The position numbers and the translations under genes were made by a program. The notes beneath the pieces were generated by a model. The model saw nothing but the letters and a program-made list of their open reading frames with translations. It was not told the DNA's origin and made no database searches. This document shows, one piece after another, positions 38,274-47,388 of a stretch of DNA of 64,000 bases (position 1 is the stretch's first letter; each line of letters begins with the position of its first letter). The DNA is from Myxococcales bacterium (GTDB lineage: Bacteria > Myxococcota_A > Bradymonadia > UBA7976 > UBA1532), in contig JACKDL010000017.1 of assembly GCA_020633555.1 (NCBI GenBank), positions 86,525 to 150,524 of the forward strand, written 5' to 3'.

Positions 38274-38927
38274 TCAAGGCAAGTCGTCGGGGTGGGTGAG
38301 CCAGTGGTCGGGCTGCGCCGCCCGCAGCGTGGCCGCGGGGAACGGTCCCCAGGTGGCGGCGGCGGTGGCGGTGCCGGCGGCCCGGCCGCAGTGCAGGTCG
38401 TGGGGACTGTCGCCCACATACACGGTGTCGGCGGCGGCCATGCCCAGGGCGGCCAGGGCGGTGAGCACGGGCTCAGGGTGGGGCTTGAAGTGGCGTACCT
38501 CGGACTTGCCGATCAGGCACTGGAACCGGTCGAGCAGGCCCGTGACCTCCAGCCCCCGGCGCGCGGTGCTGGTGGTCTTGCTGGTGACGATGCCCAGGGT
38601 GGCACCGCGGATCTGCAGCCGGTCGAGCATGGCCACCACGCCATCGAACGGCTTCACCCGCGCGTCGTGGATGGCCAGGTTGTGGTCCAGGTAGGTGGCC
38701 AGCATGGCCTCGGCCAGCGCCGGATCAGGGGCGCGGCCCGCCAGCCGGATGTGCTCGACGAACTGGTGCTCCAGCGGGGTGCCGATGCCGTGCACCAGAT
38801 CGGCCTCGGGGGCGCCCCACTCGGGCAGGTGGGCCTGCGCGGTGTGGCGCAGGCTCTCGACGATCATGGGGGTGGTGTCGAGCACGGTGCCATCCAGATC
38901 GAAGAGCACGACGGGGTACGGGCGCAT
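38274..38927 (-). CDS. HAD-superfamily phosphatase, PpaX/Gph-like
   Basis: Motif I LFDLDGTVLDT is at residues 8-18, motif II is in the GIVTSKT segment, motif III is K in FKPHPEP, and motif IV is VYVGDSPHD. The helical cap lies between motifs I and II, as in phosphoglycolate phosphatase or pyrophosphatase PpaX. Length (217 aa) is normal. The ATG at 38927 follows GGAGG. The substrate cannot be fixed from the sequence; the proximity of inorganic pyrophosphatase is suggestive but weak. Confidence 0.9.
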   Translation of the reverse strand: MRPYPVVLFDLDGTVLDTTPMIVESLRHTAQAHLPEWGAPEADLVHGIGTPLEHQFVEHIRLAGRAPDPALAEAMLATYLDHNLAIHDARVKPFDGVVAMLDRLQIRGATLGIVTSKTTSTARRGLEVTGLLDRFQCLIGKSEVRHFKPHPEPVLTALAALGMAAADTVYVGDSPHDLHCGRAAGTATAAATWGPFPAATLRAAQPDHWLTHPDDLP

Positions 38928-39056
38928 GGGACCTCCGGGGTCGCGTCGGGGGGTGGATGCCACCACCGCCGCGGGCGCCGCACGAGAGTGGCGCGTGCCG
39001 CCGCGGCGCGCTCTACTGTGCGCACATCCGATCCACCTGCATCGCAAGGAACTCCC

Positions 39057-39707
39057 GTGATCAACAAGCTCGTCGTCGGTCGGTTTCTGGATCTGCCCCA
39101 CTTCAACCAGCAGCCGCCCGTGAACCCGGACGCCGCGTTCCCGACGGACTTCGTGTGTGTGCCTGACCGGATCTACAACATCCGGGAATCCCAGACCCAC
39201 GGGAACATCTTCACGGGCCGCCACAAGGTCAGCCAGGTGCAGGCAGGCGCCCACGCGCTGAAGGGGCACCGCACCTTCCGATGGCTGCCCTGGCTGCCGG
39301 GCAAGGTGGCCTGCATGCGCTTGCAGGGGCCCGAGATCCTCACGGGCCGCATGACCGGCTGCTGGCTGACCACCTTCACCTTCAACGGTCAGCGCTACGC
39401 GGGCCACGTGGGCACCGACAGCAACTCGGCCGAGAACACCCAGCGGGCCAAGGACGCCTGGCGCAACGCGATGGCGGACTACGCGATCACCTGCCACCAG
39501 GCGGTCAAGCCCACCGCCAACGACCAACTGCCCCCCGGCAACATGGGTCTGGCGCCGAACGAAGGCTTCGAGCTGTATGGGGCGTGGGGCCAGGATGGCA
39601 GCGTCTACAGCCTCATTCTGGGGGCTCAGCCCGGCGGCAACGCCCAGCGCCGACGCATTGCCAGCGTGGTACGGACCCGCCCCAACATGGACATCCACGA
39701 GTTCTGA
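39057..39707 (+). CDS. Hypothetical protein, 216 aa, unrecognised family
   Basis: A GTG at 39057 after AAGGA opens a soluble protein with many aromatic residues and conserved-looking blocks: FVCVPDRIYNIRESQTHGN, GRHKVSQVQAGAH, FRWLPWLPGKVAC, TGCWLTTFTFNG and GHVGTDSNSAENTQRAKDAW. It carries no signal peptide or membrane segment. The composition is normal for the genome, with no overt sign of transfer. It lies between the divergent HAD gene and ppa. Function unknown. Confidence 0.7.
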   Translation: MINKLVVGRFLDLPHFNQQPPVNPDAAFPTDFVCVPDRIYNIRESQTHGNIFTGRHKVSQVQAGAHALKGHRTFRWLPWLPGKVACMRLQGPEILTGRMTGCWLTTFTFNGQRYAGHVGTDSNSAENTQRAKDAWRNAMADYAITCHQAVKPTANDQLPPGNMGLAPNEGFELYGAWGQDGSVYSLILGAQPGGNAQRRRIASVVRTRPNMDIHEF

Positions 39708-39811
39708 GTCGGCGGTGGATGGCGGCCGGCAGCTCCTTGACGGTCGGCCGGGCCGCGCGCCGGCGCCCTTTGCGGCGCTCGGCAGGGCCCGGGGCGCCCG
39801 GGGGGCGAATT

Positions 39812-39850
39812 GCGGGTGGTGCCGTTCTCGGCAGGTCTGGTACCACCCGC
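39812..39850 (+). promoter_or_regulatory. Nested hairpin in the ppa leader
   Basis: Perfect 9-bp arms GCGGGTGGT (39812-39820) and ACCACCCGC (39842-39850) enclose an inner GCCG-TTCT-CGGC hairpin (39821-39832). The element ends 27 bases before the ppa start codon. It may be a structured 5' UTR or an attenuator/terminator of the preceding gene; no T-tract follows. Confidence 0.4.
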
Positions 39851-39877
39851 CGCGGACGCCGACCCCAAGGAGGCACC

Positions 39878-40429
39878 ATGGCCCATCCCTGGCACGACCT
39901 GCCCAACAACCCCGACACCATCGAGACCGGGTTCAACGTCGTCATCGAGATCCCAAAGGGATCGAAGGTGAAGTACGAGCTCGACAAGCCCAGCGGCATG
40001 CTCCGCGTGGACCGCATCCTCTACTCGTCGGTGATGTATCCGGCGAACTACGGCTTCTTGCCTCGCAGCTACTGCGACGACGGTGATCCGCTGGACGTGC
40101 TGGTGCTGGGCAACGAGCCCGTGGTGCCCTTGGCGCTCATGCGGGCCCGGGCCATCGGCGTGATGCACATGGTCGATGAGGGCGCGGCGGACGACAAGAT
40201 CATCGCCGTGCACATCGATGACCCCGCGTTCAACGAGTACGGCGACATCAACGAGGTACCCAAGCACGTGCTCCGCGAGATGAAGCGCTTCTTCGAGGAC
40301 TACAAGAAGCTCGAGCACAAGACGGTAAGCGTCGAGGAGTTCGGTGGCGCGGCTGAGGCGCTGAACGTGGTGCGCAAGAGCTTCCAGGACTACCGCGCCG
40401 CCGAGAGCAAGCTGCGCGGCTGGGGCTGA
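39878..40429 (+). CDS. ppa: Inorganic pyrophosphatase, family I
   Basis: The protein has the type I PPase signature DDGDPLDVLV, the substrate lysine and tyrosine region KVKYELDKPSG and the metal-site D in AADDKIIAV. It hydrolyses pyrophosphate to phosphate with Mg2+, pulling biosynthetic reactions forward. At 183 residues it has the usual bacterial length. AAGGAGG precedes the ATG at 39878. The 170-bp leader contains a nested hairpin. Confidence 0.97.
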   Translation: MAHPWHDLPNNPDTIETGFNVVIEIPKGSKVKYELDKPSGMLRVDRILYSSVMYPANYGFLPRSYCDDGDPLDVLVLGNEPVVPLALMRARAIGVMHMVDEGAADDKIIAVHIDDPAFNEYGDINEVPKHVLREMKRFFEDYKKLEHKTVSVEEFGGAAEALNVVRKSFQDYRAAESKLRGWG

Positions 40430-40469
40430 GGGCTGCCGGCGCCCCGGGCCCGCGACCTTGGCGCGCCGC

Positions 40470-40556
40470 TCGGCGGTTGAACTCGTCGCAGGGGCGCAGC
40501 AGGCGGCGGGCTTCCAGCGTGCGGGTCATGACCTCCAGGGTCACCATCCCGGGGTG
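40470..40556 (-). pseudogene. N-terminal remnant of a Y1/REP-associated-type transposase
   Basis: The 283-bp gap between ppa and the SpoU gene contains no intact gene. On the minus strand HPGMVTLEVMTRTLEARRL followed by LRPCDEFNRR resembles the N-terminus of IS200-like Y1 transposases of the REP-associated class, in which a similar pattern precedes the NHxHLL catalytic region. Here a stop codon lies directly before HPG and the similarity ends after about 29 residues, so only a decayed fragment remains. The rest of the gap (40557-40712), including an AT-richer patch near 40640-40690, shows nothing assignable. Confidence 0.45.
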
Positions 40557-40712
40557 CTAGCGGCAGGGGCGGGGGCATGGGGGCGACTCTGTGAGCGAGG
40601 GGCCCGGGATCCCTATCGGCCGTCTGCGGCGCCTGCAGCGTCTTTCTGCGCACCTCTCTCAGAATCGAAGTCTGTTCAGGTGCTTACGCGCCCACGGTGA
40701 ACCCGCCGAGGC

Positions 40713-42091
40713 TCAAGCGCCGCGGTGCACCCGCCAATGGAACATGACCGTGGTGGCGGCGGCGGCCACGTTCAGGCTGTCGATGACGCCGAACAGGGGA
40801 ATCTCCACCACCAGATCGGCGGCCAGGCGCAGGGCGTCAGGCAGGCCTTCGCCCTCGGCGCCGAGCACAAACAGGGGGCGCGGGGGGTAGTCAGCGGTGT
40901 GGTAGGGCACGCTGCGCGGGGTCTGCTGCACCGCCACAATCTGATAGCCGGCTTCGCGGGCGCGCCGGATGAGCGCAGCGGGGTCGGGCAGGGCGGTGAC
41001 GGGGATCACCTGGTCGGTACCCCGGGCGGGGCTCTTGAACAGCGCCCGGTGGCCCACCACGAACACTTCGCGCAGGCCGGCGGCCTCGGCGCTGCGCACG
41101 GCCACGCCCAGGTTCACGTCGAAGCTGGTCTGGCACAGGGCCAGGGCTGCGGGGGCGCGCTCGACCTCGGGCACCGCGTCGCCGGGGCGCAGGCCGTAGG
41201 GGGCCTGGGCGCTGGCCGCGTGGCTGCGGGCGTGGGGGCCCAGCCGGTCCTCCGGGTGGCGGTAGGCGCCGGCGGCGGCCTGCCGGGCCAGCCAGGCCAC
41301 GCTCTCGTCAGGATCGGTGGCCAGCCCCGGGAGCGCGGCGTGATCGGCGGGGAGGTGGCGGGCGGCCACCGCGCGCACGGCGGGCTCGGCGTGGGCGATC
41401 AGGGCGTCCACCTGGCCCAGGCGGGCCAGGCCCAGGGCGGCGGCGACGGCGTGCGGGCCGCCCAGCAGCTCGGCCAGGGCGTCGGGATCAGCCAGGTGAT
41501 CCAGCGCGGTGGGATCGCCGTCGCGGGCGGCCTGCGCGAGCGCGGCACTCTGCGGATCCGCCTGGGCGAGCAGCCGGGCCAGGGCGCCGGTGGCGCCGTG
41601 TTGGGCGGCGGCGGCCTGCAGGGCGTCCAGGGGCGGGCTGTGTTCGCGGGCGGCCAGGGCCTCGGCGGCGCGCAGGGCGACCTCGGCCTCAGGGTCGGCC
41701 AGGGCGGCCACCAGGGCGTCGCGGGGGCCGCGGCGGTGGCGGCGGCGCGGCGGACCGGCGCCTCGTCGGCGGCCAGGCCGCGGGCCAGCAGGGGCTGCTC
41801 GCCGTCGCTGGTGGCGGTGAGCACGCGGGCCACGGCGGCCCGGGCCCGGGCGGGCCGGCGGGGGTCACCCAGGGCGTCGCCCAGCAGTGGGTGGGCCACG
41901 GCGGGGTGCACCTCGCTGAGCAGCCGGGCCACGCGGCGCCGGGTGAGCTTGTTGCGGGCGTCCAGCAGGTCGAGCAGGGTGCCCACCTCGCGGGGGCCGG
42001 CGGCCTGCGCCAGGGCGCTGCGGGCGGCGTCGCGTTCGACGGGATCGGGGGCGTAGAGGGCCTGGTCGAGCAGGGCGGGGAAGTCGCTCAC
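40713..42091 (-). pseudogene. SpoU/TrmH-type RNA 2'-O-methyltransferase with HEAT-like N-terminus, frameshifted
   Basis: The N-terminal half (from GTG 42091, MSDFPALLDQALYAPDP...) is a run of HEAT-like Ala/Leu-rich helical repeats. The C-terminal half has the three SpoU knot motifs: NLGVAVRSAEAAGL, LFVLGAEGEGLPD and IPLFGVIDSLNVAAAAT. The two halves lie in different frames; a -1 shift at a G5 run on the plus strand (41723-41727) joins them, and one extra G would restore a protein of about 460 residues. Either the gene is inactivated, the base is missing in the assembly, or frameshifting occurs. It would methylate ribose in tRNA or rRNA. It lies 22 bp downstream of nupC on the same strand. Confidence 0.75.
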
Positions 42092-42113
42092 AGGGCCTCG
42101 GAGGCGTCTGCGG

Positions 42114-43439
42114 TCAGATGACCGCGCCGGCGATGGTGGCCGTCATGAAAGCGGCCAGGGTACCGCCGATCATGGCCTTCAGGCCCAGCTTGGCCAGGTC
42201 CTTGCGGCGGCCCGGGGCGATGGCGCTGATGCCGCCGATCTGGATGGCGATGGAGCCGAAGTTGGCGAAGCCGCAGAGGGCGTAGGTGGCAATGACCACC
42301 GAGCGGGGGTCGTTGATCTGGCCGGCCTTCAGGGCGGTGGTCAGGTCCAGGTAGGCCACGAACTCGTTCACCACGGTCTTGGTGCCCAGCAGCGAGCCCA
42401 CGGTCTGGGCGTCCTCCCAGGCCACGCCCATGATCCACGCCAGGGGCGAGAGCAGCTTGCCCAGGATGCCCTGGATGGTGATGTCGCCGTGGCCGAACCA
42501 GCCGCCCACGAAGGCCAGCAGGCCGTTGGCGAGGGCGATGAGGGCCACGAAGGCCAGCAGCATGGCGGCCACGTTCATGGCCAGCTTCAGGCCGTCGGCG
42601 GCGCCGGTGGCGGCCGCGTCGATGAGGTTGCTGTACTCGCTCTTGCCGGCCTGGGCGCCGCCCTCGGCGGTCTCGCTCACCTCGGTCTCGGGCACCATGA
42701 TCTTGGCGATCACCAGGGCCGCCGGCGCGCTCATGACGCTGGCCGTGAGCAGGTGGCCGGCGATGTCGGGGAAGCTGTCCTGCAGCAGGCCGACGTACAC
42801 GGCGAACACGCTGCCGGCCACGGTGGCGAAGCCGCCCACCATGACCGCCATCAGCTCGCTCAGGGTCATCTTCTCGACGAAGGGCCGGATCAGCAGCGGG
42901 GCCTCGGTCTGGCCCACGAAGATGTTGCCGGCGGCCGACAGCGACTCGGCGCCGCTGGTGCCCATGGTGCGCCGCATGAGCCACGCCACGCCGCCCACCA
43001 GGGCCTGCATGATGCGCAGGTGGTAGAGCACGGCCATGAGGCTCGAGAAGAAGATGATGGTGGGCAGCACGGCCAGGATGAAGACGAAGGGCCGGTCGGT
43101 GGCGATGCCACCCAGCACCATGTCGGCGCCGGCCTTGTAGTACTCCAGCAGCGCCGTGAAGGCGTCCTTCAGGTACACGAAGGACTTGCGGCCCAGATCG
43201 GTGCGCAGCACCACGAAGCCCAGCGCGACCTGCAGGCCGATGCCCCAAGCCATGATCCGCCACGGCACCTTCTTGCGGTCGGTGCTCATGGCCCAGGCGA
43301 TGGCGATCATCACGAACAGGCCCAGGACGCTGATCAGGCGGGCGCTGATGGGCGTGTCGAGGTCCGAGGTGATCTGGATGGTCTTGGCGGCCGCCGACGC
43401 CGCAGCGGTGGCGGGGGACTGCGGTTCCATGGGCTCCAT
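42114..43439 (-). CDS. nupC: Concentrative nucleoside transporter, NupC/CNT family
   Basis: This 441-residue protein has many hydrophobic segments and CNT hallmark motifs: AAGNIFVGQTEAPLLIRP, TKTVVNEFVAYLDL and a C-terminal CGFANFGSIAIQIGG. CNT carriers import nucleosides with H+ or Na+. The start at 43439 has GGAG six bases upstream; a second ATG three codons later is possible. It follows thymidine phosphorylase by 10 bp, giving an uptake-plus-salvage unit. Confidence 0.93.
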   Translation of the reverse strand: MEPMEPQSPATAAASAAAKTIQITSDLDTPISARLISVLGLFVMIAIAWAMSTDRKKVPWRIMAWGIGLQVALGFVVLRTDLGRKSFVYLKDAFTALLEYYKAGADMVLGGIATDRPFVFILAVLPTIIFFSSLMAVLYHLRIMQALVGGVAWLMRRTMGTSGAESLSAAGNIFVGQTEAPLLIRPFVEKMTLSELMAVMVGGFATVAGSVFAVYVGLLQDSFPDIAGHLLTASVMSAPAALVIAKIMVPETEVSETAEGGAQAGKSEYSNLIDAAATGAADGLKLAMNVAAMLLAFVALIALANGLLAFVGGWFGHGDITIQGILGKLLSPLAWIMGVAWEDAQTVGSLLGTKTVVNEFVAYLDLTTALKAGQINDPRSVVIATYALCGFANFGSIAIQIGGISAIAPGRRKDLAKLGLKAMIGGTLAAFMTATIAGAVI

Positions 43440-43449
43440 GGGCGCTCCG

Positions 43450-44754
43450 TCAGTGGGCAGCCGCGTCGCGGGCGAGGCGGTCGTGGATGAGGGGGGGCTG
43501 GGCCGGCGCGGTGTCGCCGATGCGCCAGGCACGGCCCAGGCGCTGGCGGGCCAGGGCCAGGTTGCGATCGTTGTGGTGGATGAGCGCCAGGGGCTCGCCG
43601 GCCTGCACGGGATCGCCCAGGCGCTTGAGCACCGTCAGGCCCACCGCCGGATCCACCGGATCGGTGGTCTTCAGGCGGCCGGCGCCCAGCAGCAGCGCGC
43701 CCACGCCCACCGAGGTGCAGTCCACCTCGGCCACGAAGCCGTCGCGCTCCGCCAGGAAGGGCTCGGTGTGGGCGGCCTTGGGCAGCACGGCCAGCGGATC
43801 GTCGCAGACCCGCGGATCGCCGCCCTGGGCTTCGATGATCTCGCGGAACTTCTCGAGGGCGCGGCCGTCGTCCAGCGCGCGCTCGGCCTCGGCCGGATCC
43901 ACGCCGCCCAGCGTCAGCATCTCCTGCGCGAGCGCCAGGGTGAGCGCCCGCACGTCGGCGGGGCCCTCGCCGCGGAGGATCTGGATGGACTCCACCACCT
44001 CGTTGGCGTTGCCCACCGCCTGCCCCAGGGGCTGGCTCATGTCGGTGATGAGGGCCACCATGGCCTTGCCCATGCGCTCGCCCACCTCGACCATGTGGCG
44101 GGCCAGATCGCGGGCTTCGGGCAGGGTCTTCATGAAAGCCCCGCTGCCCACCTTCACGTCCAGCACCAGGGCGTCCAGGCCCTCGGCGAGCTTCTTCGAC
44201 ATGATCGAGCTGGTGATGAGCGGGATGCTCGACACCGTGCCGGTGACGTCGCGCAGGGCGTACAGGCGCTTGTCGGCGGGGGCGATCTCGGCGGTCTGGC
44301 CGATGAGCGCCAGGCCGAGCGTCTCGACGAGCTGCTTGAACCGGCCCTCGCTCAGATCGGTGCGGAAGCCGGGGATGCTCTCGAGCTTGTCGAGCGTGCC
44401 GCCGGTGTGGCCCAGGCCACGGCCCGAGATCATGGGCACCGGCACCCCACAGGCGGCCACCAGGGGCGCCAGGGGCAGCGAGATCTTGTCGCCCACACCC
44501 CCGGTGCTGTGCTTGTCCACCTTCACGCCGGGCACGTGGCTCAGGTCGACGATGCGGCCCGAGTGCAGCATGGCGTCGGTCCACGCCGACAGCTCGGCGT
44601 CGTCCATGCCGTTGAGGTAGATGGCCATGAGCAGGGCGGCCATCTGGTAGTCGGGCACCTCGTCGGCGGTGTACCGCACGATCAGGGCCTGGATGTCGGC
44701 GGGGTCCAGGCGGCCCCCGTCGCGCTTCTGCTGGATCAGATCGACAACGCGCAT
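43450..44754 (-). CDS. deoA: Thymidine/pyrimidine-nucleoside phosphorylase
   Basis: The 434-residue enzyme contains KHSTGGVGDK (phosphate site) and the family signature SGRGLGHTGGTLDKLES. It splits thymidine (and possibly uridine) with phosphate into base and sugar-1-phosphate, so salvaged nucleosides can be used. The ATG overlaps the stop of the upstream coiled-coil gene (TGATG). Distinguishing DeoA from Pdp by eye is not secure. Confidence 0.93.
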   Translation of the reverse strand: MRVVDLIQQKRDGGRLDPADIQALIVRYTADEVPDYQMAALLMAIYLNGMDDAELSAWTDAMLHSGRIVDLSHVPGVKVDKHSTGGVGDKISLPLAPLVAACGVPVPMISGRGLGHTGGTLDKLESIPGFRTDLSEGRFKQLVETLGLALIGQTAEIAPADKRLYALRDVTGTVSSIPLITSSIMSKKLAEGLDALVLDVKVGSGAFMKTLPEARDLARHMVEVGERMGKAMVALITDMSQPLGQAVGNANEVVESIQILRGEGPADVRALTLALAQEMLTLGGVDPAEAERALDDGRALEKFREIIEAQGGDPRVCDDPLAVLPKAAHTEPFLAERDGFVAEVDCTSVGVGALLLGAGRLKTTDPVDPAVGLTVLKRLGDPVQAGEPLALIHHNDRNLALARQRLGRAWRIGDTAPAQPPLIHDRLARDAAAH

Positions 44755-47246
44755 CAGGCCGGGGCGTCTCCGTCTTCGTCGCCCTGGGTGTGCATCAGGA
44801 AGGCGTTGGCCACGTTCATGGCGGACTTGGCCTTCTCGATGAGCTGGTCGAACTGGGCAACCTTGGCCTCGAGCTCCTTGTTCTTCCCCCGAAGGGCCTC
44901 GAGGCGCCCGTTCAGATCGGCGACGGTGCCGTCGCGCTCGCTCACCTGGGCCTCCAGGCCCTTCACCTGGCCGGTCAGATCGGCGATCTGGCCCTCCAAG
45001 CCGGCGATGGTCTCGTCGCGCTGGGCCCGCTCGTCAGTCAGCGCCTGGATCTGGCCCTCGGCCTCGGAAAGCCGGCCCTTCAGTGTGCCGAGCTGGCCCT
45101 CGAGCCGGCTGGCCTCGCCCTCCCAGACCTCGATCTCGTCGTTGAGGCCGCCGATGGTCTTCTCGAGCTTCTCGATGCGGCTGGCGCGGGCCTTGGCCTG
45201 CTCCTCCAGGTCGACGATCTTGGCGTCGCGCTCGGCCACGGCGTCGCCGTGCAGGCGCTGCTCATCGTGCAGCTCGGTCTCCAGGGCCTCGACCTGGCTG
45301 CGGGTGGCCTGCAGCGCGGCGGTGGCCGTGTCGAGCTCGCCCTTCAGCCCGTCGCGGGCCTCGGCGGTCGCCTCGATGGTCTGCTGGGCCTGCTTGAGCT
45401 TCGCCTCGAGGGCGGTGGTGTCGGTGAGATACTGCTCCTCGGCCTCTTCGATGGCCGCGGCGTGATCGGCCCGCAGGGCCTTCAGCGCGTCCTCGTGGGC
45501 GCGGGCGGCGGCCTCGGCGGCGGCCTCGAGCTCGGCCACCCGGGCGGCGTGCGCCTCGGCCGCGGCCTTGGCGTCGGCCTGAGCCTGCGCGAGCGTGCCT
45601 TCCAGGGCCGCCACGGCCTTGCCGTGATCGGTCTCCTTGGCCTCCAGGGCCTCGGCGTGGGTGTCCTTGAGGGCCTGAACGGCCTGCTGGTGGCTGGCCT
45701 GGAGCTCGGCCTGGGCGATGGCGGCCTCGTCCTCCCAGGCGGCCCGGGCGGCGGCCTGGCGGGCCTCGGCGGCCTGGGCGTCGGCCTCGCGGGCGGCGCG
45801 CAGAGTCTCCAACTCGGTGCCGTGGGTGGCCTGTAGCTCTTCGACGCGCTCCTCGGCCTCGGCGCGGGCGGCCTCGGCGGTCTCCTGGGCCTTGCTCAGG
45901 GCCTCGACGTGGGCCTCGTCCTGCGCGGCCAGCTCGGCGGCGTGGGCGGCGCGGGCGGCGTCGAGATCGGCCTTCGCCTTCGCCTCGGCGGCACGGAGCT
46001 TGTCGTAGGCGGCCTCGGTGGCCTGCTCGGCCTGGGCGACGGCGGCCTGGGCCTGCGCCAGGGCGGTCTCGAGCCCGTCCACCTCGCCCTGCAGCTCCGC
46101 CTCGCGGGCCTCGTGGGCCGCCAGGCGGGCCTGGGCGCCCCGCACGTCGCCGCGCAGCTCGACGAGATCGGCCTGCAGATCCTCGCGGGCCTCGGCGGCT
46201 TGCAGCAGCTCGCGATCCTTGCCGGTGAGCTGCTCGCGGAGGTCCACCAGCTCGCGCTCGCGCTGGTTGAGCTGCTCGCGGAGGGCCAGGGCCTCGCGGC
46301 GGGCGGCGTTGTCGATGGCCCGGGCGCGGGCGGCGTCGTCCCGGCGCTGGTCCAGCTCTTCGCGGGCCAGGCGGGCCTCTTGCTGCAGCTCCACCAGGCG
46401 GGCGCGCAGGGCCCGCACGTCGTCGCGGCTCTCGGTGGGCGGCGGGGCGGGGGCGTCCTCCAGGTCGTCCAGCCCGTCGAGCACCGGGAGCGGCGCCGAG
46501 CGGGGCGCCGCCTTGGGCGCCGGGGTGGCGGCGCGCGGCGGGGCCTCGTCCACGTCGAAGGCGTTGGCCATGTCGCGGTCCAGGGCCAACAGATCCGGAT
46601 CGCCCGCCAGCGAGTCGGCGGCCTCGTCGGGGATCTCCATGAGATCCTCGTCGGTCAGCGCGAAGTCGGTCTCGGCGGACAGGCTGGGCAGCTCCCCGGT
46701 GGGCGGGGGCGGGGCGTCGGCGGCGAAGAGGTTGTCGAAGGCCAGATCGGCCTCGGCGCTGATGGCGTCCAGCTCGTCGGCGGCGAAGAGGCTCTCGCCC
46801 AGCAGGGAGTCGCCGGGCACCAGGTGCAGCTCGCCCACCACCTGGCTGAGGTCCTCGATGCGCGGCGGCAGCGGCTTGGGCAGCATGGCCGACAGCGTGT
46901 CGTGGAAGCGCGCGACGGTGAACGGGCGGGCCAGGTAGGCCTGGGCGCGGGTCTTCAAGAGCTGGTGGCGCGCCAGGCGGTCGCTGCCGGCCTCGTCGCC
47001 GTCGATGACCATCATCACCGGCAGGGTGATCAGGCGGCGGCGCAGCTTGCTGCAGATGGCGTAGCCGGTGCCCCGAGCGTCCATCAGGCCAATGACGACG
47101 GCGGTGGGCGGATCGAGCTTGGCGATCTGGATGGCCGCCTCGGGATCGGTGGTCACCTCGACCTCGAACCCCAGGGCCTGCAGCGCCGAGCGCAGCTCTC
47201 GGGTGAAGTCGGCGTCGGTGTCGATGAGCAAGAGCCGAGTCGCCAT
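44754..47246 (-). CDS. FrzS/AglZ-like protein: pseudo-receiver plus long coiled coil
   Basis: Residues 1-120 form a CheY-like receiver (RLLLIDTDADF...), but the phosphoacceptor Asp position is G53 (VVIGLMDARG) and the conserved Lys is R107 (YLARPFT), so it cannot be phosphorylated normally. An Ala/Pro/Asp-rich linker follows (about 120-270). A heptad-rich coiled coil then runs for more than 500 residues (about 270-810), dense in Glu, Ala and Gln. This layout is that of Myxococcus FrzS and AglZ, which act in polarity and motility; a scaffold role is inferred. The start is taken as ATG 47246; an ATG two codons earlier is equally possible. It overlaps deoA by one base, an unexpected partner. Confidence 0.85.
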   Translation of the reverse strand: MATRLLLIDTDADFTRELRSALQALGFEVEVTTDPEAAIQIAKLDPPTAVVIGLMDARGTGYAICSKLRRRLITLPVMMVIDGDEAGSDRLARHQLLKTRAQAYLARPFTVARFHDTLSAMLPKPLPPRIEDLSQVVGELHLVPGDSLLGESLFAADELDAISAEADLAFDNLFAADAPPPPTGELPSLSAETDFALTDEDLMEIPDEAADSLAGDPDLLALDRDMANAFDVDEAPPRAATPAPKAAPRSAPLPVLDGLDDLEDAPAPPPTESRDDVRALRARLVELQQEARLAREELDQRRDDAARARAIDNAARREALALREQLNQRERELVDLREQLTGKDRELLQAAEAREDLQADLVELRGDVRGAQARLAAHEAREAELQGEVDGLETALAQAQAAVAQAEQATEAAYDKLRAAEAKAKADLDAARAAHAAELAAQDEAHVEALSKAQETAEAARAEAEERVEELQATHGTELETLRAAREADAQAAEARQAAARAAWEDEAAIAQAELQASHQQAVQALKDTHAEALEAKETDHGKAVAALEGTLAQAQADAKAAAEAHAARVAELEAAAEAAARAHEDALKALRADHAAAIEEAEEQYLTDTTALEAKLKQAQQTIEATAEARDGLKGELDTATAALQATRSQVEALETELHDEQRLHGDAVAERDAKIVDLEEQAKARASRIEKLEKTIGGLNDEIEVWEGEASRLEGQLGTLKGRLSEAEGQIQALTDERAQRDETIAGLEGQIADLTGQVKGLEAQVSERDGTVADLNGRLEALRGKNKELEAKVAQFDQLIEKAKSAMNVANAFLMHTQGDEDGDAPA

Positions 47247-47388
47247 GACCATCGCCTGTGCTGCCGGGAATAATGGGCGCACGCTATGCGGTCGCCCCCC
47301 GGGTGTCAATGAGGCGCCGGGACGCTGGCGGGCCCGTCACAAGGGGGTCGGACGAGCGCCCACGAGCGCCAGCGCGTATGCTCGCGCG

